Shown: in pieces, positions 54,014 to 63,875 of the stretch
How positions within the stretch are numbered: position 1 is the first letter of the stretch
Layout: every line of letters starts with the position of its first letter
Assembly: GCA_030847615.1 (NCBI GenBank)
Contig: JAUMIR010000001.1
Coordinates: 378,492,687 to 378,556,686 of the forward strand
Length of the DNA: 64,000 bases
Source: Gambelia wislizenii
Lineage: Eukaryota; Chordata; Lepidosauria; Squamata; Crotaphytidae
Reading direction: 5' to 3'
The notes under the pieces: generated by a model
Databases searched by the model: none
Told to the model about the DNA's origin: nothing
What the model saw: only the letters and a program-made list of their open reading frames with translations
Made by a program: the position numbers and the translations under genes

Positions 54014-54936
54014 TGGGGGCGATTACCAAAAAGGCCATGGGGAGTTAGCAGAAAGACTAGATTTTTGTGGCTCAAGCAAATTCCTCCCAGAGGACCAGAG
54101 TGCATGGGGAGGATTGTATGGGAGGAGGCGGTTCTGAAGATAAATTATACCGAAGCCATTTAGGGCTTTAAAGGTAATAACCAACACCTTATACTGGGCC
54201 TGGAAACTGATAGGCAGCCAGTGGAGAGATTTTAATACTGGAGTTATATGGTCTCTCCAAGATGTTCCCGAGACCACTCTGGCTGCCATATTTTGTATGA
54301 TTTGAAGTTTCCGGACCAAGCATGAGGGTAGCCCCATGTAGAGTGCATTACAGAAATCTAGATGAGAGGTTACCAGTGCGTGCACCACAGTCTTGAGATC
54401 CCTTACTTCCAGGAAAGGGCGCAGCTGGCATATCAGCCGAAGCTGATAACAAGCGCTCCTGTCCGTTGCATTCACCTGACTTGTCATCTGAAGCGATGAA
54501 TCAAGGAGCACCCCCAGACTGTGAACACAGTCCTTAATGGAGAGCGTGACACCGTCCAGGACTGGAGGTTGTAACCCAACTCCTGGTTTCCGGGCCACTA
54601 CCGTGAGCATCTCCATTTTGTCCTGATTTAATCTCAATCTGTTTTTCCTCATCCAGCCCATTACTGCTTTAAGACAATCATTAAGAGGAGAGACGCCATC
54701 AGAACTCGAGGCTGACGATTGGGACAAGGAGAAATAGATCTGGGTGTCATCATTGTACTGATAACACCAAGCCCCATAACTCCAAGCAATCTCACCCAGC
54801 AGCTTCATATAGATGTTAAACAGCATCGGGGACAGGATGGCACCTTGTGGAACGCCACAAGTAAGCTCCTTTCTGCTGGAGCAGCTGTCCCTGAGCAGCA
54901 CCCTCTGGGACCTGCCCAGAGATTTAGAGAATTGGG
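54014..54936 (-). pseudogene. L2 LINE reverse-transcriptase fragment inside the L1
   Basis: The 292-codon minus frame (54023-54901) holds GVPQGAILSPMLFNIYMKLL, WCYQYNDDTQIYFSL (the usual YADD is YNDD), GWMRKNRLRLNQDKMEML, the ...LGVLLDSSLQMTSQVN block, and the ending LQNRLLPYNPPHALWSSGRN. This is L2 ORF2 from the palm to near the C-terminus, with one long undamaged frame. It splits the L1 frame: IGHTIFHNLG stops before it and WERMWIKQ resumes after 54937. TSD is not clean (TAATTTGGG against AGAATTGGG). Confidence 0.85.
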
Positions 54937-54968
54937 AGAGGATGTGGATAAAACAGATAAATTATACA

Positions 54969-55597
54969 CTTAGGAGATTTTCACACGGGGCCAAAATGCC
55001 CCGTTACTGCCCCGCTACCTCCTCTCCCGTTCCTGCCATGGAATAACATAAATCTTTCATACACTCACCTTAATTCCGCAGCAGGAACGGGCTCCCCCTC
55101 CCTTTGCTGGCCGGCCGTAAATGCAGCCGTCGTAAGGCTGCTTTTACGACTGGCCGTCTGAAACGTTATCACGTTATCACGTGATAACACCAGATGATAA
55201 ATTTAAAAAATAAAACTCCCCCAAACATAAAATCAGTTCACCAAGCACAAAAGCACTCTTTAAATCACATAATCAAAACAGGGAGGGTAAACTAAAGGGT
55301 GCCACTTACCTGGATGTCCAGATCGTACCAGGAAGTGCTTGGAACGGACCTCCCCTCCATGGCTGTCATTTCAGAACAGGAACAGGACTCCTGTTCGCAC
55401 ACCTGTGATTGCGTTATAGCAACGGAACGGGAGGTCTATTCATGATGAAAAATCGTGATTACATTGTTCTGGAACAGTCACGGGAGTAGGATGGATGCAG
55501 GACAGAACGGGGTCAACGTCGTCCGAAAGGGAAAACCTTTCCCGACCCTGTTCTGTTCCTGCCACGGGATATATAGCCCGTGTGAAAATCTCCTAAG
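54969..55597 (+). mobile_element. TIR element (GGAGATTWTC class) inside the L1, CTTAG/CTAAG duplication
   Basis: The element 54974-55592 starts GAGATTTTCACACGGGG and ends CCCGTGTGAAAATCTC. CTTAG and CTAAG flank it, differing at one base. It carries the shared module TTACCTGGATGTCCAGATCG near 55307-55330 and an internal hairpin with ATCACGTTATCACGTGATAA near 55168. The L1 frame ...NYTL resumes after it as QSIRENIYKMYFRW, which confirms insertion. Confidence 0.85.
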
Positions 55598-55758
55598 TCA
55601 AAGCATAAGAGAAAATATATACAAGATGTATTTCCGATGGTAGTTATCACCACACAAATTATCGCTAATGTATAAAGGATCACCGGACACTTGTTGGAAG
55701 TGTAATGAAGAAAAAGGCACATTCTGCCATTTATGGTGGAATTGCAGCAGTAGTTCCT

Positions 55759-57007
55759 CATTAATCAAATGCTCTCCATAGAGAGACTAAACTCGCACCT
55801 ATTTACTATGTATTTGGGGACAGGAAAAGAGCTTTAATCTTCTCAAGACTTGAAAATTATGCTGTAGTTCTTAACGTTGTTTTAGGTCTGCAGGTTTTAA
55901 AACATCCCCTGGGTGTTTCAGCAGAAATGTCTTGAAACCCATTGGCTGTTTATTTCTATTGTAAATCCTTTATTTATTTACTTACTAAAAAATCAGTACA
56001 GGCATTTCACATTGAGTGAAATGTGAATCCTCTTTCAGAGAAGAGGAACTATAGCAGAGTCAGAAACTATTCAGAAAATGAGGCCAAATGTAAGGTATAC
56101 TGAAGCAGTTTTCTCTGGCATCATAAGATCAATAATGCTTTGATCTTTAGGTCTAATATACAAGAGCCACCCTGTTATCCCTTCAAGATACTTCCCTGTA
56201 TCTCAGCACAAGTTAGAGGATGAGGGAGGCTTAGTCTACAGAACACCCCCGCCCCCAAAAAAGTAAAGGCACCCAAAGGAAGACCCCAGAGAGAAAGTTG
56301 TCAACACGTCTTATCTATTTATTACGCCCAAGACATTTCAGAATAGACAATTCCCTTTTTCTGAAAGCCTTTAAAGCACGATAATTTAAAATGTAGTAAC
56401 AAAAAGAGGTCTTAGCACAATAAAAACATCGAGAAAAAAAGTTATAGCAAACCATTTCTTATAAGATACCATGCTATAGACATACCTCTTACCTTAAACA
56501 TACATTTCAACTGGTTTTAATTGGCTTAGGTTAACTTATAAAGTGTTTTATCATGCTTTCTTTTATATAGTTTATATTGTGTAAGTTGTTCAAAACTGAT
56601 TTTTATTGTATATCACCCTGAAATTGTTTGCTATACAGTGTAATATAAATATTAACATATTGTGTTGGTGTAATAATAATAGACTTGTGTTGCAAACTTG
56701 AATGGTCATCACAACACATTGACTTCATTACATAGGCAGGCTTCTCTTTATTCTGATTTTGAGTTTTCAAACCCAGTAACATTTATCATTCAAGGTAATA
56801 ACCAACTGAAACTGAACCAGACTCAGATACAAATATAAAAACATGAAACACATTTCAGGAGCTGGGTGTGTGTGTGATAGAAAACACCTATAGCTTTCAT
56901 CCATGGTCTGTCCCTACAAATCTGTGGCAGTTTAAACTTATGTTCCTTCTGCTAAAGCAGACTAATAGAAGAGAATCTATCTATCTATCTATCTATCTAT
57001 CTAAAAT
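55759..57007. other. Unassigned sequence with (CTAT)n
   Basis: AT-rich. A CTAT microsatellite lies at 56976-57003. The stretch 56530-56660 resembles an L2-like end (TTGTATATCACCCTGAAATTG, TATAAATATTAA) weakly. Nothing else is recognised. Confidence 0.5.
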
Positions 57008-57029
57008 TCTCTTGGGTATATTGTCATTC

Positions 57030-57106
57030 CCAGTGTGCTGATTGGCCGCTTAGGAAACTTCCCAACCAATCAAAGCTCTCCATTGGCTGGCCAATCAGCA
57101 CACTGG
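57030..57106. promoter_or_regulatory. Hairpin with perfect 18-bp arms and four CCAAT boxes
   Basis: CCAGTGTGCTGATTGGCC (57030-57047) and GGCCAATCAGCACACTGG (57089-57106) are exact inverted repeats around a 41-base spacer. The spacer holds a further inverted pair, AACCAATC and CATTGGCT. So ATTGG/CCAAT boxes occur at about 57041, 57065, 57082 and 57091 in alternating orientation. A regulatory role is inferred only from the CCAAT boxes. Confidence 0.5.
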
Positions 57107-57407
57107 AAGTGGAAACATGTGGGATGCTTCCACTAGCTGCAGGTCCCAAGAGCACCACCGGGCGGGTCCGCAGGAATTTTCTCACAAGTGAAGCCTCTCC
57201 TCCAGGCTGTTCAGCCAAAATTAGTACATGCTACCAGATGGGGTTTCTTGCAGCTGCCTCGGGGGCTTGCCTCACAATCCTGGGTGGGTTTACTCAGGAG
57301 AACTGCCTGACTGGGCTTCCTTTCCTGAGGAAGTGGCAGTACTTGGTCTCTCTGCCCATGAAATGTGTTGGAGGACTGGAATAAGATAATGGTGTATGTT
57401 ATGCCAT

Positions 57408-57980
57408 GTACAGAGATTATAAGACAGGAACGAAAAAAGTGTTCCTGTCCCACAATCTCCTCTGAAAATGGTCTGAAAAAGAAATTTTTTCAGACCTACC
57501 TTATTCACTTGTAAAGGGCAGCCCAGGAGTGAATGGATTTCTAATGGTGCTCCGTTCACTTCCTGGAATGAAATCCCGCCCATTCTCATGAAAAGTTGAG
57601 AGCACGGGAAATTCAAAAATAAAAAGGGAAATACAACACTAAAAGTGACAAAAATACACATTAAAACTTCCAAGTAAACCAAGGAAGTTTGAAAAAAGTG
57701 TGTCAATTACCTGGATGTCCCAATCTCACCAGGAGGTGTTCTGCCAAGGACCTCCCATTGATGCTCAGCAGCAAAACGGGGCACCTTTTCAGATGCTTTA
57801 AAATTTGTGACAGGAAAAGAATGGGGGATCCATTGACATCAATAAAAAGCAGCACCAGTGGAACGGCAGCAGAACAGGAGCATTATGAGAGGGGAACAAT
57901 GTCGTCTGAAAAGGATGCTTTTTAGTGATCTCCTGGCATTGCGATGATGCCATTTTTAGAGCGTCTGATAATCTCCTACA
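57408..57980 (+). mobile_element. TIR element (GGAGATTATC class), GTACA/CTACA duplication
   Basis: The element 57413-57975 starts GAGATTATAAGACAGG and ends GTCTGATAATCTC. Flanks GTACA and CTACA differ at one base. It matches 18633-19235 in reverse: ACAGGAACG/CAGGAATGC and CCTGTCCCACAATCTCCT at the left, TTACCTGGATGTCCCAATCT near 57707, and the AATGGTGCTCCGTTCACTTCC block near 57543. The 138-codon minus frame (57290-57706) crosses the left boundary, so it is not a gene. Confidence 0.8.
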
Positions 57981-59077
57981 GCTAGTAGTTCTGAAATTGC
58001 TCCAGATGTGGAAAAATACTACTGATACCAAAAAGGTACATTTGCTGTTTCCTTTACACTCAAGTAATAACCTCTTGATCTTCACCAAAGCCTTGCAGCA
58101 GTGGCATATGATCTTTGGTAGACTGTTATTGTTACAAATAGTTATTTTGAAAAATTGATAAACAGCTCATTTGCATCTTAATATCTATGCACCTGTCACG
58201 ATCTTCTCCAAACATATAGTGCATTTGGCTGAATTTGGGCTCCTTCATATTGTCAGGAACTCTTATTGTGTGGGGCTGCATATCACATGGAGTTGCCACG
58301 TCATGTTCATTCATACAGTTCTATGTTCCCCCATCACATCTTCTGCCTAACATGCCTGAAATTGTGGGGTAGTGCTGGCAGCATTAGTGAAGTTTATGGT
58401 AAGGCCAGTATGTGAAGTTCCATTCCCTTTCTGTGCATTCCTTGAAATATCATTTGTGCATGGGTATGCACATGAAACCTCATTCTCCACAACGAAAGGG
58501 ATTAAAAATCTAAGCCTTAAATCCCACAAATTCAAAACCTTGTATTTAAAATGCAGTGTTCTTTCTAATACCTAGCTCAAATAAATTTTCAGAAATAAAC
58601 TACTACCTTTTGTTTCATGGTAAAAGTCAATGGGCCATTTCATTACAATATGGAATGATACATTGTTTTATTTTATACCTTGAAAAGTCAATAGGCAGTA
58701 TTGAATTGTAATATGATACCAAGGGGATTTGTTTGAATGCAGTATGATTCAGAAAGCAACCTAGAGAAGAAATGGATCAGTCTTAAATTATTTGTTTTGC
58801 CCAGATGCCCTTGAGTGGTTCTCTAACTATTTGATCTATTTGGTCAATAGGTACAATCAGTTTGGGAACAGCTCCCTTTAAATTACACAGGAGAATGTCT
58901 TAGGTAACAAAATGAATGTTCAAAATATATTGAGAAACTGGGAATATATACACTGCAACCAATTTCCCTTATAACCAGTATTTTCTGTATACTTCCAACA
59001 CCTTCTCTCTTTTAGCATATTAATGATTTTACATTATGTTCAGATGTGAGTGTCATTCTTTGTGTTTACACTGATGG
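57981..59077. other. Unassigned sequence
   Basis: No recognised feature. Confidence 0.5.
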
Positions 59078-59810
59078 GTAAGAACATAAGAAGTGCAATG
59101 CTGGATCAGAACAAAGCCCTATCTAGTTTAACAGTAGCCACACAATTGCCTACAGCAAGCCCACAAGGAGCAAATGAGTGCAGCTGCACCTGTTTATTAT
59201 GTGCAGGACTAATTCACAATGGCATATTGCCTCTCCTATTGGATGGAACATATAGTCCTCATGCTCCATGAGTTTACCCATTACCCTTTTTAAGTCATCC
59301 AATTTGGTGATCATAAATACATCCTGTGGTAGCAGATGCCATACTTTAACCATGTGATGTCCAAAGTAATTCCTTTTATCTACCCTGACTATCCTGCTGT
59401 TTGGCTTCAGTCAGCGACCCTGTGTTCTAACACTATGGTAGTGGAAGAAAAAGCTTCTCCTTATCTATTTCCTCATATGTATCATTACATACAACTCCAT
59501 TATGTATCTTTTCATTTGCCTCTCTTCCAAAAGCTAAACAGCTCCTAATGTTGGGACTTTTCTCCTTGGTGAGTTGCTCCAACCTGTTGATCATTTTGGT
59601 TGCCCTTTTCTGTACCTTTTCTAGATCTAGTTATAGTGGACACAGTGTACAGGACTAGAGTACACATTGTTTCAGATGTGGCTGCAACATTCATTTGTAC
59701 ATCATATGGACAATATGATAGTGGTAGTTCTTTTTCTAAAATCTTTTTTAAAATAATGCTCAGTGTTAATGTGCCTTTTTTAAAAAAAAAAACAGAAAAC
59801 ATCCGCTAGG
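59078..59810 (-). mobile_element. CR1/L3-type LINE 3' fragment
   Basis: TAAGAACATAAGAAGTGCAA, CTGGATCAGAACAAAGCCCT, ATCTAGTTTAACAGTAGCCA and AGCCCACAAGGAGCAAATG are the 3' end (on the minus strand) of an old CR1/L3 family. GGGACTTTTCTCCTTGGTGAG, TTTTGGTTGCCCTTTTCTG and ACCTTTTCTAGATCTAG then reverse-complement the end of ORF2. It is more diverged than the copies at 35736 and 61490. Confidence 0.75.
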
Positions 59811-60320
59811 TCAAAATTTTCATCAAATGATCTACTGCAGTCCCAAGATCCTTTCTTGATCAGCCATTGCCACCTCACATCCTATTAAGGCAAACACTAG
59901 TTAGCATGTTTTATTCAGGGTCTTTTCAAAATAGGTAGCCACAGTATTATGCAATAGCAGGAAATTTCAATGAACATTGAGAGAGAAATGGTGCTCTTCT
60001 TCCTAGACTCTTTCAAACCCATAGATTAAAAAAAAAAAACAGTATCAAAAAGTTGGTTTGGGGAAAACAGTTTGATCTCTTAAGAAATGTGTGGGGAACA
60101 TTTTTCTGTAAAAGTAGGAAAAAATACAACAAGTGCTCATCAGGTGAGTCAACGTAATAAGTGCACAACGTAATAAGTCCACAACTGATTGTAGATTTGG
60201 GGCAATAGAGAAGGGGAACACTAATGGTGAGAAGTTTCTGTTGAAAAAGGAGGTGGAGTGGATTTTAAAATTAAAATCTTTGGTGCTTAGAGACCTGAAC
60301 AAGGATCTTGAGACCCTTCA

Positions 60321-60527
60321 ACTCTTTTATGGCGCAGTGGTTAAATGCCAGTACTGCAAGTCACCACATTGCAAGTTCGATTCCAGAGGGCTCCAAGGTT
60401 CACTCAGCCTTCCATCCTTTCGTAGGTTGGTAAAATGAGTACCCGGCTTGTGGGAGCAATTAGCTAATACACATTGGAAACTGCTTAATGCAGTGCAGAT
60501 GTGTAAATTTCTATTGCTTAAAAAAAC
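60321..60527 (+). mobile_element. Sauria-type tRNA SINE
   Basis: ATGGCGCAGTGGTTAAATGC (A box), TTGCAAGTTCGATTCC (B box), CCTTCCATCCTTTCGTAGG, GGTAAAATGAGTACCC and GCAATTAGCTAATACA are in the same order as at 10523. It ends ATGTGTAAATTTCTATTGC and a short A run. Confidence 0.85.
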
Positions 60528-60549
60528 AATTTATAAGCCACTCTGATAG

Positions 60550-60609
60550 CCTTGTGGCTGAAGAGTGGGGTATATATATATATATATACCCCGCTCTTCA
60601 GCCACAAAG
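60550..60609. repeat. Perfect-type hairpin with (TA)n centre
   Basis: CTTGTGGCTGAAGAGTGGGG and (TA)n run into a mirror copy, CCCCGCTCTTCAGCCACAAAG. Only a couple of positions mismatch over 30-base arms. The left arm is the tail of an L2-like retroposon (GCCACTCTGATAGCC before it), so the hairpin arose by inverted duplication of that tail. Confidence 0.8.
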
Positions 60610-60612
60610 TTA

Positions 60613-61489
60613 TATATATAAAACATAAATGTGATATATGTGTATGTATGTGTTGTTCCTTTATGATTTTATATAATCCCTAAAGAAGATCTCTAAAGCA
60701 CACATAGGCCAAAATGAGTCAGGCTTTTCTACTAATAAACTACTATATTTTGAGCATCTTGAAACATGTCTTTTCCTTCTTCTGTGTATTCCACTGCATG
60801 CCCACCAGTCTTTGCTTCCATTATATTTCCAATTTATCAATATGTCAGTCATTGATGCCCTTTAAGAAACTCCAAAACATTGCTAAAAATGCAGCCTCTA
60901 CTTCCTATCCTATCCCATCCCTCTCCCAAGAATACAACAGTAGCTTCAGATTTGAGATTTCATTGAAAGGGTGGGAAATTGTTAATTAATTTATTATTAC
61001 TTATCATTTCTTTATTAATGGTATTGTTGTTGACAAGGGAAAGTTTTTGTGACTGTTTCCCCTTAGGGCCAAAATACCATGATCTGCCTTGAGTACTGTG
61101 CATTTTGATGTGGGGAGAAGGGCATCCTTTCCTGTCTCACCAGAGGTTGCAAAATGCCATAGGTTGTCCCTAATTGTGGAAATATAACAGGCAGAGCGGA
61201 ACACTAGATGAAGACGTGTCTGGTGGGAAAATGAGGGAAAGTGGTGAAATGTTGGTCTCATTCATCTGGGATTTTAAAGTGGTGGACAGGATGTTTTTGA
61301 ATTGACAGCTGGCAAAACAACTGTTGGTTTATTTTGTGCATGATTATTTGGATTATGTCCAGGTTATAAGAGTATCAGACCACAGCTTGTCGGGGGGTGG
61401 AGGAAGTGAATAAAAACAGAAGGGGATAGTTGGGGCTTTTGACTGGTCTAACTCATTGAGAATAATGTCCATTTTGTTCAGGTTCATAG
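60613..61489. other. Unassigned sequence
   Basis: No recognised feature. Confidence 0.5.
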
Positions 61490-62330
61490 AATCATAGAAT
61501 TGTAGAGCTGGAAGAGACCACGAAGGCCACCCAGTCCAACCTCCTGCCACGCAGGAAATCACTATCAAAGCATCCCTGATAGATGGCCATCCAGCTTCTG
61601 TTTAAAGATCTCCAAGGAAGAAGAGGCCACCACACTCCGAGGGAGTGTGTTCCACTGCCAAACAGTGGCCCCCGTCCAAGACTGTTCATTCTGTTCTGTG
61701 CAGGAAAACCTCTTGCTCACGAATATGTTGATGTGTAGCTACCCGTGTCTCCAGCTGCTGTATTTTCTCCTCCAAGAGGGCTACCAATTTGCACTTGGTA
61801 CATGTCAAGTTCCCCACGTCTGCAGACAAAAAGACAAACATCCCACAAGTGTTTCAGGTGACTGCAGCAGTTCCCTCAGTGTCCATGGTGAGAGCTTTTA
61901 GGTAATCTAAGAAGTCTTAGGCAATGCTGAGAACTCTATGCTGTACTTTTAGGTATGCTGTATTTTTGCTTGGTTGCCCAAATTCGTGCACTGTTAACTC
62001 TGCAAGGAGTTATATAGTGCTAGGCTCCCAGCTTCACCACCTAGTGACTCACAGATGTGACTCACAGAAGCTCCACCAACTCAGCAACAAGCACACTCTC
62101 CCAAGAGTTTTTTAAAAATTCAAACTCACAGAATCTCCACCCCTCAGCAACAAGCACCCTCTCACAACAGTTTTAAAAAAATTCAAACTCACCCACTCAA
62201 AATGGCTGTCCAGAAGCTGCTCTCTTTTTCCCTGGCAGGAAACATCATTTCAGGTTGCAGTTGTTTGTCCCTCCTCTCTTTCCTCAGATAGAATTTGATT
62301 TGTTAAATCACAGTGAGAGAAGTATCTTTT
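61490..62330 (-). mobile_element. Internally deleted LINE: ORF1 piece joined to CR1 3' end
   Basis: On the minus strand, 61490-61660 is a CR1 3' end (TTTGGCAGTGGAACACACTCC, GGAGATCTTTAAACAGAAGC, ending ATTCTATGATTCTATGAACC). Directly before it, at about 61650-61870, one frame reads CTKCKLVALLEEKIQQLETR then VATHQHIREQEVFLHRTE, a CxxC plus coiled coil typical of LINE ORF1. The whole ORF2 between them is missing. Between 61870 and 62330 two tandem 60-base units (AACTCAGCAACAAGCACAC..., about 62075-62195) may belong to the 5' leader. Confidence 0.6.
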
Positions 62331-62389
62331 CCTTCTGAATGGAAGGAGCTCTGTAGGTCTTTATATCTGTGTAATGACATGGGGGCTTA

Positions 62390-62760
62390 CCGGCTCGCCA
62401 GTGGGCCAGTTTGCAGCCTGGCCGGCACTCCCAATGCTCCACCTCCAGCGGCCCCGGCTGGCCACATGGCCGGCCAACATGAGGGCTGCCATTATCTGTC
62501 TTCTCATTCCCAGCCTGCCACATGTCCGGGAGGGAGCGTGAAAGAGCGGGCCAATCAGGGAGGGCCTGCCCTGCCCTGATTGGCCTGCACAGAAGAAGAG
62601 GTGGGTCATCCAGCCGCTCTTTCTGGCACGGACGGATGATGGAGGGGCCTGCGATGGGGCCAGTATAAAAAACCGGCCTCTGCGCAGGCTCCTCCAGTTG
62701 TCTCATTGGAGCCAAAGACCTGCCCACCCTCCCTCTAATTCATGTTTTTGCATTACTTGT
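62390..62760 (+). promoter_or_regulatory. GC-rich block with CCAAT pair and TATA box
   Basis: The GC content is well above the surroundings. GGCCAATCAGGG (62549-62560) and CCCTGATTGGCC (62574-62585) form an exact inverted pair of CCAAT boxes. A TATAAAA box lies at 62664-62670, about 80 bases downstream, a normal spacing for a pol II promoter. It points toward the DIRS end at 62820, so it may be that element's own promoter region. No transcript is evident. Confidence 0.45.
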
Positions 62761-62819
62761 TGCAATTTGCTGGGCGGATGGCATGGGTCCTGATCTAGGA
62801 AAGGGGGGGAAGGGGGTCT

Positions 62820-63875
62820 CCAGCAAGTTCAAGTTTAAGTTCAAGTTCAAGTTCACAGAGATTCATTTCCCCCCTTTTGCCATTGCTTAAGTAACACTTT
62901 TTTTACAGGGGAGGAGAGAGTGTCTGGTGGGGCGGCTTGGCCAATAGCTCTCTCCTCCTGGAAGGTCGGAAGTGTCCAATGTGAGTCCATTTACCAACAT
63001 CGGGTTGGGCAATGATGAGATCACGACCCATGCATGAGTGCCAACCATTTTGCAGCCATCAGCAAGTTGTGGCCCTTTACTGCCAGTCATCATCTACTAA
63101 CCTGTACCTAAATAAATTTTTGCATTTCTATTCAATACAAGCTTGTTCATCACACGTTATTGTATGTGTCTTCTTTAAGGGAAGGGAGTGGGTGTGGTGA
63201 CCCGTACACAGTCAACCCACCACCTTAACACTCTGGCTTTAGGATGGCAGTCCTGTGGGTTCTCTTGCATCCCACTACTGCCCCCAAAAGAATGTGTGAA
63301 GCACCAACCACTTTCTATTCAGACAGCCCTTTGTGTCCCTGATATCAGGTAGTGTGGTTTAAATTAAACGGAGGCCAAGCAGCTTTAAACTCTAACAAAC
63401 GTTTATTGAAAAAATATAAAACAAATAAACTTTAGTTGAGTTTAGTTTAGTTGTTAATCTTCTTAAGGCTTAGTTACATCAGATTCCTTTTAAAATAATA
63501 ACATCAATCTAGCTGCACCAGCACTACTAACTCAGGAACGAAGTCCTAAATCCCCTTTATATACTTGACTTGCTCTGAGCCTCTCCCTACTAGACTCTCC
63601 TTGTCTATTCAGTCCCACTCTGGTCCCTTAAGACCCATCTGTGGTCAACAGACTGAAAAGTTCCCTCAGGAACTCTAAGAGCACACCCTCCCTTCGGTGT
63701 AACTCTTTCTTTCCAGTCAAACCTCAAAACAATTAACCCCCTCTCACTCTCTGTCAGGCCCCTTTTATAGCTGTGCCCAGCTGCCTTCCTATTGGCTGGG
63801 TACCTGCTGCTCTGAGATTGGCTAAAAGAGTGGCCTTTTCATCACAGCGGGGTCGTACGGTCTGAGTCTGCAAAA
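62820..63875 (+). mobile_element. DIRS-type 3' end, split by an LTR
   Basis: The block 62826-63192 aligns in reverse with 40345-39990: (AGTTCA)n, ACAGGGGAGGAGAGAG, GATCACGACCCAT, GCCAACCATTT, TACTAACCTGTACCT. It resumes after the LTR at 63847 as GGGGTCGTACGGTCTGAGTC, matching GGGGCTGTACGGTCTGGGTC at the far end of the other copy. An AATAAA lies at 63109-63114. No coding region is attached. Confidence 0.75.
63188..63851 (-). mobile_element. Probable solo LTR in the DIRS end, GTGGG/GCGGG duplication
   Basis: The unit 63193-63846 starts TGTGGTGACC and ends TTTTCATCACA, so it has TG...CA ends with an inverted TGTGRTGA. Flanks GTGGG (63188-63192) and GCGGG (63847-63851) differ at one base. The uninterrupted DIRS copy reads GGTGGGGCTGTACGG at this point, confirming insertion. 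On the minus strand a TATAAAAGG lies near 63762-63770 and an AATAAAC near 63404-63412. No internal retroviral region is present. Confidence 0.65.

Larger units (their letters stand above)
53001..55758 (-). mobile_element. L1 LINE with 5' inversion and exact 17-bp target duplication
   Basis: TTGCAGCAGTAGTTCCT flanks it exactly (53001-53017 and 55742-55758). On the left a T-rich run (53018-53040), the poly-A of a minus-strand insert, is followed by minus-strand L1 3' sequence to about 53540. From there to 55741 the L1 ORF2 reads on the plus strand: IIRNSLIQSWKRYKARLFPQ, KWDTEDELVKNNMTVWAQNI, WERMWIKQINYTL, CWKCNEEKGTFCHLWWNC. Opposite orientation of the 5' part is the signature of twin priming. 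Two later elements interrupt the inverted part: an L2 piece (about 54014-54936) and a TIR element (54974-55592). Confidence 0.85.
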
